Assembly (NCBI GenBank): GCA_028687415.1
Contig: JAQUAC010000038.1
Location: 1-12,369, forward strand
DNA from: Acidocella sp.
Lineage (GTDB): Bacteria > Pseudomonadota > Alphaproteobacteria > Acetobacterales > Acetobacteraceae
Direction: 5' to 3'
Length of the DNA: 12,369 nt
The notes below the pieces were generated by a model. That model did no database searches and had not been told where the DNA came from. It worked only from the letters and a program-made list of their open reading frames with translations. Positions within the stretch are counted from its first letter, which is position 1. Every line of letters starts with the position of its first letter. Position numbers and translations under genes: made by a program. Positions 1 through 6,287 of the stretch are shown piece after piece.

Positions 1-1536
1 TGGCATGTTTGGGGCCAGGGTAGGCCAGCGCGTGGCGGGGAAGTTGAAGCTTGCCTCCGGAGTCGCACCCGGATGGCGCACCATGCCGAATATGGTGCGG
101 GTATGCGCGTCAAACGCCGCGCCGCCGATGGCCGCGCCCACGGGCGCCAGATAGGCGGCGCTGACGAGATACGGCGTGACGCCGCCTGTTTGCATGACGA
201 ACAGCCCGTCAGCCGTGCTGGTCTTCTGCCCGTTTTGGTCAGTGCCGATCCAGAGTGCCCCGGACGAATCGAGATTCAGCGTGCGCGGCTTACGCAGCCA
301 TGCCTCGGAACCGGGGCCGTATTGCGTGCCCGTCGCCTGGGCGGGATCGCCCGCCACCAGCACCGGAGTGGCGGCAAAGGTCTTTGCCGTCACGTCCCCG
401 CCCGGCGGGGTGAACATCAGCACATGACCGTTATCGTCGCCAATGCGCGGATTCAGCGCATCCGCCGTGGCGCGGGCGGGGTTGCCACCGCAGGCCAGAT
501 ACAGAGCCGTGTTGCCCGCTGACAAAGCCAAGCCGCCCGGCGAGTCGAAGGCCGAGCCGCCAGCTGTGGCAGCCGCCCCGACGGTTCCAGCCAGAGTCGG
601 GATGTCCGAGCCAAGATTGACCCATACGATGCCGCTGCCCTGGATTTGCGCCACGGACAGCGTGCCTGAATCCAGCGCCGTGCCGTCTGTCGCGGCGGTG
701 GCGGCAATGAAGCGGAACAAACAGCCTGCCGGGTCGTCCTGGGTGAAGAAGAGAACCGGGCGGCCGTCGGCGGTGGTGGTGGCGGCAATGCCCGCCCGCG
801 CAATGCGCCCCAGTGCCGTGCGTTTTACCGGAATGCTTTGCGGGTCCATCGGGTTCAACTCCACCACCCAGCCAAAGCGCGGAGCTTGCGCCGGGTCGGC
901 ATAGCCGTAGCCGACATTTGCCAGCCGCGAGAGCCAGGGGGCGCTGTCGCCTTCCACCAGCAGGGCGGTGCCCCATGGGGTGGCGCAGCCAGCTTGCGGC
1001 CCCAGCACGCCCTGCACACTGCCGCCTAGGCTGGCGGCGACCGGGCCGGAGATTTCACACAATGTGCCATCCGAGAGGCGGCGCGACTGGTAGCCGCCAT
1101 CCACCACCATCCAGCGCCCATCGAGATATTGCAGGTTCATCACCGTGGCGCCTTGAAGCCGCCCGGCGACGTTCGGGTTGTCCACCCCACCGGGGAAGAC
1201 CATGCGCGCTGGGGCCGTGGGATTAGCCACCACCAGAACTAAGCGGGGAATGCCATCCTGCGGCGGGGGTGGGGTGATGAGCGCGGCAATGACGCCGTCA
1301 TACGGAAATTGCGTGTCCGCCTGCCTGCCCGTGAGGGGGAAGGGGTCGAAAGGCAACGCGCCGGGCATGACGCCGTCGCCCCAGCGGGCGATGACGATGC
1401 GGTTGAAGCCGTCGCCCACAGTGTCGTCCAGCTTGGGGGCTTGCGCATCTGGCGCGGCGGCGGCCTGCGCATGGGCGCGTAACGCCCCCAGGCTGCCAAG
1501 AGAAATACCGCCGAGAAGAAGGCCTCGCCGGCGCAT
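1..1536 (-). CDS. PhoX-like (DUF839) exported protein, probably non-catalytic; 3' end cut by window edge
   Basis: Open frame of 512 codons from ATG at 1536 to the left edge with no stop, so the C-terminus is missing (I recall family members as about 600-700 aa). The N-terminus has consecutive arginines (R2-R4), a hydrophobic stretch and an AHA-QA cleavage-like site near residue 23. This suits a Tat signal, and PhoX proteins are known Tat substrates. Fold landmarks match the PhoX/DUF839 family: TPWGT (186-190), FGWVVELNP (231-239), an ALGR block (241-244), FFTQDD (263-268), DSSGALWIGTD (433-443) and RHPG (487-490). The usual metal ligands around these landmarks appear replaced: Val194 and Gly196 where the family has SCEE, GRIARAG instead of GRFxHE, DSPGG instead of DRPE, KPRT instead of a PD motif. 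I therefore infer it is not a phosphatase of the usual kind. The start lies 3 bp after the bamE stop, with a weak GGGG ribosome site, suggesting one transcript. The family call is fairly firm, but the function is unknown. Confidence 0.72.
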   Translation of the reverse strand, partial: MRRRGLLLGGISLGSLGALRAHAQAAAAPDAQAPKLDDTVGDGFNRIVIARWGDGVMPGALPFDPFPLTGRQADTQFPYDGVIAALITPPPPQDGIPRLVLVVANPTAPARMVFPGGVDNPNVAGRLQGATVMNLQYLDGRWMVVDGGYQSRRLSDGTLCEISGPVAASLGGSVQGVLGPQAGCATPWGTALLVEGDSAPWLSRLANVGYGYADPAQAPRFGWVVELNPMDPQSIPVKRTALGRIARAGIAATTTADGRPVLFFTQDDPAGCLFRFIAATAATDGTALDSGTLSVAQIQGSGIVWVNLGSDIPTLAGTVGAAATAGGSAFDSPGGLALSAGNTALYLACGGNPARATADALNPRIGDDNGHVLMFTPPGGDVTAKTFAATPVLVAGDPAQATGTQYGPGSEAWLRKPRTLNLDSSGALWIGTDQNGQKTSTADGLFVMQTGGVTPYLVSAAYLAPVGAAIGGAAFDAHTRTIFGMVRHPGATPEASFNFPATRWPTLAPNMP

Positions 1537-1539
1537 CTG

Positions 1540-2082
1540 TTAAAACCCCGAGCTGTTGGTGCCGCCGATATTGCCGACGCCGCCACTGCCCCCGGCATTG
1601 GAGTTGGTGGCGCCCATGCCCAGCGGGTTGTAGCTGCCAACGCCGCCGACAAGCTGCTGGATGAACCCGGCATGGCCGCCGGGCACCGGCGTCTGCTTGC
1701 TGTCCATGGAAACCCTCACGGCATCCTTCATGGTCTTCTGCGAGACGGTTTGCAGCGTGCCGTTATTGTTGAAGGTTATCACCACGACATGCTGGTTCTT
1801 CAGGCCCTCGGTCTGGCCGATGCGCATTTTTGTCATCTGGGATACGTAGACCCAGTTACTCGGGTCGAACTGTTCGACGAAGGTCGGCGGCCCGAGCAGC
1901 GCCTGCACGTCAGCCTGCTGGGAGAGCCCCGGCGTCAGCTCGTTCAGGTCGTGCTGCGTCACGGCAATGCCGCGGTAATGCGGGGCATCCGAAAACACGG
2001 CGCAACCCGGTAGGGTGAGCAGCGCGCAGGACAGGAGCAGGGAAGGCAGCTTGGCAGGGCGCACGCTTGGGTCCTTAATCAT
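1540..2082 (-). CDS. bamE: BamE-family outer membrane assembly lipoprotein (SmpA/OmlA domain)
   Basis: 180-aa lipoprotein. In the family, BamE sits on the inner leaflet of the outer membrane and helps the BamA complex fold beta-barrel proteins. From the chosen start there is a basic n-region, a hydrophobic segment and a lipobox LPGC with the lipidated Cys at residue 27. The BamE domain follows (about 38-125), with the typical LTPGLSQQADVQALLGPPT block, an NWVYVSQ strand and a VVITFNNNGTL strand. The last 40 or so residues are a low-complexity tail rich in Gly, Asn and Ser, absent from enterobacterial BamE. The ATG at 2082 is preferred because it gives a compact signal peptide. A GTG at 2115 would add 11 residues ahead of it, and a GTG at 2085 is also possible; no clear Shine-Dalgarno supports any of them. 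It diverges from yceD and leads the PhoX-like gene. Confidence 0.82.
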   Translation of the reverse strand: MIKDPSVRPAKLPSLLLSCALLTLPGCAVFSDAPHYRGIAVTQHDLNELTPGLSQQADVQALLGPPTFVEQFDPSNWVYVSQMTKMRIGQTEGLKNQHVVVITFNNNGTLQTVSQKTMKDAVRVSMDSKQTPVPGGHAGFIQQLVGGVGSYNPLGMGATNSNAGGSGGVGNIGGTNSSGF

Positions 2083-2146
2083 CACGCAGGCAAAGTGTCT
2101 GTGGTTGGGTCTCACGGCTGGGGCTTACGTGTCAATGCACGCAGGC

Positions 2147-2152
2147 TATATA
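2147..2152 (+). promoter_or_regulatory. Candidate -10 element for yceD (possibly leaderless)
   Basis: TATATA lies in an otherwise GC-rich stretch with exactly 6 nt between it and the ATG at 2159. TTACGT at 2125-2130 could be a weak -35 at 16-bp spacing. Transcription would start at or next to the start codon. Assignment is by eye only. Confidence 0.4.
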
Positions 2153-2158
2153 GCATGT

Positions 2159-2683
2159 ATGGACGAGGAATTCAGCCGGATCATCAAGGCCGGAAATATC
2201 AAGGAAACACCGCAGCACCACAAAGTGGTGGCGGATGAACGCGCGCTAAAGGCGCTGGCTGTGCGCTTCGGCTTGCCGGGTATCGCGCATCTCAGCGGTG
2301 AGTTCAGGCTCTGGCATGAGCGTGGCGGTACTATCGCGGCCACGCTTGTCATGCAGGCGCGTGTAACGCAGATCTGCGTTGTCACGCTGGAACCCTTCGA
2401 TGAGGAGATACTGGAGGAGGGCGAGTTGCGCTTCGTGCCCGCCAAAACCCTGCCGGAAGGAGATGAGGGAGAAAAGGAGCTGAGCCCCGAATCCCTCGAA
2501 GGCCCGGACGAAATACCTTATACTGACGACTCCATCGACCTTGGCGCCGCCCTGGCCGAGCAACTGGCCTTGGCACTGCCCCCTTACCCCCGCCGCCCCG
2601 GCGCCGAAATGCCCGACGAAGCCGCGGACAACAGCGCCAGCCCCTTCTCCGTTCTGGCCGGCAAATTCCGCAAGCCAGAGTAA
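2159..2683 (+). CDS. yceD: YceD/DUF177 family protein, 23S rRNA accumulation factor
   Basis: 174-aa acidic cytosolic protein of the DUF177 (YceD) family, which in bacteria and plastids is tied to 23S rRNA accumulation and is usually encoded just before rpmF, as here. Diagnostic parts are the MDEEFSR start, the TQICVVTLEPF core (about residues 94-104) and the C-terminal DSIDLGAALAEQLALALPPYPRRPGAE block; this last match is strong but is described here in pieces: IDLG, AEQLALALPPYPR, then PGAE. An acidic insert rich in Glu and Asp lies between them. The frame is open upstream to 2015, but that extension would run through the bamE start region and lacks family similarity. The MDEEFSR start at 2159 is chosen for that reason. 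There is no Shine-Dalgarno at 2159, and a -10-like TATATA ends 6 nt before it, so the mRNA may be leaderless. Confidence 0.85.
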   Translation: MDEEFSRIIKAGNIKETPQHHKVVADERALKALAVRFGLPGIAHLSGEFRLWHERGGTIAATLVMQARVTQICVVTLEPFDEEILEEGELRFVPAKTLPEGDEGEKELSPESLEGPDEIPYTDDSIDLGAALAEQLALALPPYPRRPGAEMPDEAADNSASPFSVLAGKFRKPE

Positions 2684-2789
2684 ACCTCTGATTTGTTGAA
2701 TTTAGATGCAATGACTTGCGATGCGGTGGCTGCTCTGCTACGCCGCGCCTTCCAATAACTCTGACCGTATTTTTTAAGGCGTATCTGCT

Positions 2790-2993
2790 ATGGCCGTTCC
2801 TAAACGTAAAACCTCCCCGTCGCGCGCTGGCATGCGCCGCAGCCATCTCGCTCTGCGCGCCGAAGCGCATGCGGAATGCGCCAATTGCGGTGAGCTGAAG
2901 CGTCCGCATCACGTGTGCAGCCATTGCGGCCATTACGACAACCGCGAAGTTGTTGGCGCCGGTAAGGCCGCCAAGGGCGTTGTTCGCGTCTAA
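2790..2993 (+). CDS. rpmF: Large ribosomal subunit protein bL32
   Basis: 67-aa basic ribosomal protein of the 50S subunit. The MAVPKRKTSPSRAGMRRSH start is the family signature. A zinc-ribbon is formed by two CxxC pairs, Cys30/Cys33 and Cys43/Cys46, so this is the zinc-binding (C+) form. The length is typical, slightly longer than the roughly 57-aa E. coli protein, with an alphaproteobacterial C-terminal extension ending in KAAKGVVRV. A TAAGG sequence about 12 nt before the ATG is a rather distant ribosome site. It lies 106 bp after yceD and 48 bp before plsX, the conserved yceD-rpmF-plsX-fabH order that links ribosome synthesis to fatty acid and phospholipid initiation. Confidence 0.97.
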   Translation: MAVPKRKTSPSRAGMRRSHLALRAEAHAECANCGELKRPHHVCSHCGHYDNREVVGAGKAAKGVVRV

Positions 2994-3041
2994 GATCAGG
3001 CTTAGTTGAGCGGCGGCGGCGATGGCCCACAAAGGTACGCA

Positions 3042-4094
3042 ATGAGCCGGAGCAATTTGCTGGCTGTCGATGCCATGGGGGGGGATCACGCCCCCGAGGC
3101 GATCATCGATGGGCTTGAGATTGCCGCCGAGCGCCACAAGCTCGCGCAATTCCTGATTTTTGGTGACGAAGCCAAGCTGGCGCCGCTTATCGCCGCCACA
3201 AAGCGGCTGAAGAAGCAGTGTAAGCTGTGCCACGCCGGCGATGTCGTCACGGGCGACATGAAGCCGACCGTGGCGCTGCGCCTGCGCGATTCGTCTATGC
3301 GCCGGGCTATCGACTCGGTACTGGCCGGTGAAGCCGCGGGCGTGATTTCCGCCGGAAATACCGGCGCTCTGCTGGCCCTCTCCAAAATCGTGCTGAAAAC
3401 GCTCAAGGGGATCGACCGCCCGGCCATGGCGGCGACGGCCCCTTCCGCCAAGGGCGACGTGGTGATGCTCGATCTGGGCCTCAATGTTGTCTACGATGCC
3501 CGCAATCTGGTCGAATTCGCGTTGATGGGCGAGATCTTCGCGCGAATCGTGCTCGGGCTGCCCGCCCCCACGCTGGGGCTGCTGAATATTGGATCGGAAG
3601 AAGGCAAAGGCGACGAGACGCTGCGCAGCGCCGCCGCAACTTTGCGCGAAAGCCCGATCGGCAAGCAATTTTATGGATTCGTCGAAGGTCACGACATTGC
3701 CGCCGGCACGGTGGATGTGGTGGTGACCGATGGGTTCACCGGCAATGTGGCGTTGAAGACGGGCGAGGGCGCGCTGAAGCTCGTCGGCGACCTGCTCCGC
3801 CGTGTATTTAGCGCAGGGCCGCTGGCCAAGGTTGGCTATGTGCTTGCGCGCGGCGCGCTGAAGCGCCTGAAGGAAACACTCGACCCCCGCCGCTATAATG
3901 GTGCCGTATTGCTCGGCCTGAATGGCGTGGTGGTTAAATCCCATGGCGGCACGGATGCCCTCGGCTTCGCGCATGCGGTGGATGTGGCGATGGACATGAT
4001 CACCAACGATTTCAATAGCCGCATCGCTGAAGGGCTGGCGGCGATGGATCGCGCCCTCCTCTCAGCTGAGCCCGTGGCTGCCCCGAATGCCTGA
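3042..4094 (+). CDS. plsX: Phosphate acyltransferase PlsX
   Basis: 350-aa peripheral membrane enzyme that converts acyl-ACP and phosphate to acyl-phosphate, the donor that PlsY uses to acylate glycerol-3-phosphate in phospholipid synthesis. Family motifs are clear: AVDAMGGDHAP at the N-terminus, ISAGNTGALLA, the DARNLVEFALMGE helix, VTDGFTGNVALKTGEG, and the C-terminal YNGAVLLGLNGVVVKSHGG. Start choice: the frame opens earlier at a TTG (3006), but ATG 3042 has a good ribosome site (AAAGG at 3031-3035) and begins right before the conserved LLAVDAMGG. The length fits the family (about 330-350 aa). Its last 8 bases overlap fabH, implying translational coupling. Confidence 0.96.
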   Translation: MSRSNLLAVDAMGGDHAPEAIIDGLEIAAERHKLAQFLIFGDEAKLAPLIAATKRLKKQCKLCHAGDVVTGDMKPTVALRLRDSSMRRAIDSVLAGEAAGVISAGNTGALLALSKIVLKTLKGIDRPAMAATAPSAKGDVVMLDLGLNVVYDARNLVEFALMGEIFARIVLGLPAPTLGLLNIGSEEGKGDETLRSAAATLRESPIGKQFYGFVEGHDIAAGTVDVVVTDGFTGNVALKTGEGALKLVGDLLRRVFSAGPLAKVGYVLARGALKRLKETLDPRRYNGAVLLGLNGVVVKSHGGTDALGFAHAVDVAMDMITNDFNSRIAEGLAAMDRALLSAEPVAAPNA

Positions 4095-5070
4095 CAAAAA
4101 CCGCCTTCGCCGTGCCGTACTCACGGGCACGGGCACGTATTTGCCGGAAAAAATCGTCACTAACGCCGATATGGCGCTGCAGGTCGATACCTCCGACGAC
4201 TGGATCACTGAACGCACCGGGATAAAGCAGCGCCATTTCGCGGCTCCGCATGAGACCGCCGCCTTTATGGGCGCCGAGGCCGGGCGCCGGGCGCTGGAAG
4301 CCGCTGGCATGGCGCCTGAACAGCTGGGGGCGATCATCGTTGGCACCTCCACGCCGGATCAGGCGTTTCCCTCCACCGCCGTGCATGTGCAGGCGGCACT
4401 TGGGGCGACAAACGCTTACGGGTTCGACATCGCCGCCGCCTGCTCGGGGTTCATTTTTGGGCTCTCCGTGGCCGATGCGATGATCCGCTCCGGGCAGGTG
4501 GAGAGCGTGCTGGTCATCGGCTCCGAGGTTTATTCTCGCATCCTGAATTTCGCCGATCGCGGCACCTGCGTGCTGTTCGGTGACGGCGCCGGGGCGGTGC
4601 TGCTGCAGGCACGCGATGTGGAAAAAGATGGGGCTGGCCTGCTCTCTACCCATTTGCATTCTGACGGCAGACTTGCCGAAATTCTCTATGTGGACGGCGC
4701 CGTGGGGCAGCCGGACAAACCGGGCCATCTGGTGATGAACGGGCGCGAGGTATTTCGCCATGCAGTCACGCTGCTCTCCGGTGCCGTGAACGAGGCTCTG
4801 GCCGCCAACAGCCTCACCGCCGCTGATATCGACTGGCTGGTGCCGCATCAGGCAAACAAACGCATTATCGACGGCGTGGGCAAGAAGCTTGGTCTGCCGC
4901 CGGAGCGCGTGGTGGTAACCGTGGACAAACATGCCAATACCTCCGCCGCCTCCATCCCGCTGGCACTCGCCGCCGCAGTGGCCGATGGGCGCATCAAGCC
5001 TGGCCAGATCGTGCTGCTGGAGGCGCTGGGGGGCGGCTTGACATGGGGGTCGGCACTGCTGCGGCTCTAA
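4087..5070 (+). CDS. fabH: 3-oxoacyl-ACP synthase III (FabH)
   Basis: 327-aa cytosolic enzyme that condenses acetyl-CoA with malonyl-ACP to start type II fatty acid synthesis. The catalytic triad is visible: Cys119 in AAACSGFIFGL, His254 in VPHQANKRI and Asn284 in HANTSAASIP. The N-terminal TGTYLPEKIVTN and DDWITERTGI motifs and the C-terminal EALGGGLTWGSALLR are standard. The start ATG lies inside the plsX 3' end, 8 bp of overlap with no strong ribosome site of its own, so it is probably coupled to plsX. Length and motifs are normal with nothing missing. Confidence 0.96.
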   Translation: MPDKNRLRRAVLTGTGTYLPEKIVTNADMALQVDTSDDWITERTGIKQRHFAAPHETAAFMGAEAGRRALEAAGMAPEQLGAIIVGTSTPDQAFPSTAVHVQAALGATNAYGFDIAAACSGFIFGLSVADAMIRSGQVESVLVIGSEVYSRILNFADRGTCVLFGDGAGAVLLQARDVEKDGAGLLSTHLHSDGRLAEILYVDGAVGQPDKPGHLVMNGREVFRHAVTLLSGAVNEALAANSLTAADIDWLVPHQANKRIIDGVGKKLGLPPERVVVTVDKHANTSAASIPLALAAAVADGRIKPGQIVLLEALGGGLTWGSALLRL

Positions 5071-5142
5071 CTGAAACCGCTCTAAAATTTAGAAACCTCG
5101 CTCTGGCCCGTTGATTTTGCAAAGATTCGCGTTAGCTTCATG

Positions 5143-5170
5143 TTGACCCGAAAAGTGCTCGTGCTAATCT
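5143..5170 (+). promoter_or_regulatory. Candidate sigma-70-type promoter for ihfA
   Basis: TTGACC (5143-5148) and TAATCT (5165-5170) are separated by 16 bp. The -10 ends 6 nt before the ihfA ATG at 5177, so the start point would fall on the start codon, and there is no Shine-Dalgarno sequence between them. A leaderless transcript is inferred. The 106-bp gap after fabH otherwise shows only a short AT palindrome, TCTAAA-A-TTTAGA (5081-5093), and no U-tailed terminator. Confidence 0.5.
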
Positions 5171-5176
5171 TGTAAA

Positions 5177-5482
5177 ATGAACACATTGACCCGCGCGCAA
5201 CTGACCGAGGCTATTTATGCCACCGTTGGCCTTTCGCGGCATGAATCGGCACATCTGCTGGAGCTGGTTCTGGACCGCATCGCGGATGCGCTTGAGGTTG
5301 GTAAATCCGTGAAAATCAGTGGCTTCGGGACGTTTTCTGTGCGTCAAAAAGGCCGCCGTGTGGGCCGCAACCCAAAAACTGGGGTTGAGGTTCCTATTTT
5401 GCCGCGCCGGGTTCTGGTCTTCCGCCCCAGCCAGATGCTGCGAGACGCCGTGAATGCCGCTCCCCCCCCGCCCGTTGCTTAA
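5177..5482 (+). CDS. ihfA: Integration host factor subunit alpha
   Basis: 101-aa nucleoid protein that pairs with IhfB to bind and sharply bend DNA. It has the full HU/IHF fold: N-terminal helices (TRAQLTEAIY, then HLLELVLDRIADALE), the KISGFGTFSVRQKGRR beta region, and the arm motif GRNPKTG (63-69) whose Pro66 is the DNA-intercalating residue in the family. The following EVPILPRRVLVFRPS block favours IHF-alpha over HU. The tail ends in a run of prolines, encoded by a run of eight C at 5462-5469. It is 106 bp after fabH with its own candidate promoter and 17 bp before the MerR-type gene, a common alphaproteobacterial pair. Confidence 0.94.
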   Translation: MNTLTRAQLTEAIYATVGLSRHESAHLLELVLDRIADALEVGKSVKISGFGTFSVRQKGRRVGRNPKTGVEVPILPRRVLVFRPSQMLRDAVNAAPPPPVA

Positions 5483-5499
5483 ACACAAAAAATTGATCG

Positions 5500-6111
5500 A
5501 TGACCCGCATGGTGGATGAAGATTTCAACGCGGCAGACGATGAAGGACACCCCGACCAACCGGGCGATGCCGGGCGTCAACGCCCGCGCAAGACCGCCGA
5601 TGCGTTCCGCACCATCAGTGAGGTAGCGGATGAGTTGCATGTCCCGCAGCACGTGCTGCGCTTCTGGGAGACAAAATTCCCGCAAGTGCGGCCGCTCAAG
5701 CGCGGTGGCGGGCGGCGTTATTACCGCCCGGAGGACGTGCTGCTGCTGCGCCGCGTCGCGGACCTGCTCTACACCCAGGGGTATACGATAAAAGGCGTGC
5801 AGCGTTTGCTGCGTGAAGGCGGCGGTGCGTTGCACGAGAATATTCCTCCAGCCTCGCCCGAGGAGCGCCAGGCGGCGGAGGCGGAGCGTGTGCAGGCGGC
5901 GGCGGAAAAACCCGCGCCGCTGCTGCTCTCCAGACAGATGGAGCCGCCCGCGCCGGTGCCAGCCCCGATTCCGGCCCCGCCACCGGCCTTGCCGGTGGAA
6001 GAGCCCTCGAATCTGGTGGAACGGGAGCATGATGCAGAGACCGAGCGCCTGCGCGCGCTGCTGACGGAAACGCTGGCAGCTCTGCAGCAATTACGGGAAT
6101 TGCTGGGCTAA
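5500..6111 (+). CDS. MerR-type HTH transcriptional regulator
   Basis: 203-aa DNA-binding protein. An acidic leader (1-30) precedes a MerR winged helix-turn-helix (about 36-105): FRTISEVADELHVPQHVLRFWE, described by its recognition-helix VLRFWET, then the wing GGGRRYYRPEDV and the helix YTIKGVQRLL. After it come an Ala/Glu-rich helix, a Pro/Ala linker (about 149-168) and a short C-terminal leucine-rich helix (about 171-203) that may dimerise. The protein has no cysteine at all, so thiol or Cys-based metal sensing like classical MerR is excluded. Homologues sit directly after ihfA in many Alphaproteobacteria; the regulated genes are not known to me. It starts 17 bp after ihfA without a clear ribosome site; ATG at 5509 is an alternative start. 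Confidence 0.88.
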   Translation: MTRMVDEDFNAADDEGHPDQPGDAGRQRPRKTADAFRTISEVADELHVPQHVLRFWETKFPQVRPLKRGGGRRYYRPEDVLLLRRVADLLYTQGYTIKGVQRLLREGGGALHENIPPASPEERQAAEAERVQAAAEKPAPLLLSRQMEPPAPVPAPIPAPPPALPVEEPSNLVEREHDAETERLRALLTETLAALQQLRELLG

Positions 6112-6167
6112 CTCAGCCCGCCGGACGGATGTTTTTGACGATAAAGCAAAAACCCCGTCATGCCCCC

Positions 6168-6196
6168 TTGGCGGATGGGAACAGACTTGCTACAGC
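6168..6196 (+). promoter_or_regulatory. Candidate promoter for tRNA-Pro
   Basis: TTGGCG (6168-6173) and TACAGC (6191-6196) are separated by 17 bp and end 13 nt before the mature tRNA 5' end, giving a leader of a few nucleotides. The -10 match is modest. The 98-bp gap between the MerR gene and the tRNA holds nothing else I can support. Confidence 0.35.
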
Positions 6197-6209
6197 CTCG
6201 GCCCACGGC

Positions 6210-6286
6210 CGGAGCGTAGCGCAGCCTGGTAGCGCATCAGTCTGGGGGACTGGGGGTCGTGGGTTCGAATCCCGCCGCTCCGACCA
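6210..6286 (+). tRNA. tRNA-Pro (anticodon GGG)
   Basis: A complete 77-nt cloverleaf with encoded CCA. The acceptor stem CGGAGCG pairs with CGCTCCG. The D arm is GCGC/GCGC. The anticodon stem TCAGT/ACTGG encloses the loop CTGGGGG with anticodon GGG at 6244-6246, which reads CCC and CCU proline codons. The T arm is GTGGG-TTCGAAT-CCCGC. The discriminator base is A, followed by CCA at 6284-6286. It converges on the Hsp70-like gene, whose stop codon begins one base beyond the CCA. Confidence 0.97.
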
Positions 6287-6287
6287 A

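Noticed and set aside
2382..3974. A 530-codon leftward open frame across yceD, rpmF and plsX
   Set aside because: It is antisense to three clearly recognised genes, shows low-complexity His/Arg/Gly composition and no recognisable domain. Long antisense frames are expected in GC-rich coding DNA.
4012..4932. A 306-codon leftward frame opposite fabH
   Set aside because: It is a shadow of fabH, with no recognisable domain.
5100..5140. Possible IHF autoregulatory site upstream of ihfA
   Set aside because: The TTGATT at 5111-5116 matches only the conserved half of the WATCAA-N4-TTR consensus; the other half is mostly absent.
6112..6140. Intrinsic terminator after the MerR-type gene (CCGCCGGACGG followed by TTTTT)
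   Set aside because: The stem is only about 3 bp, too weak to call, although the T run is present.
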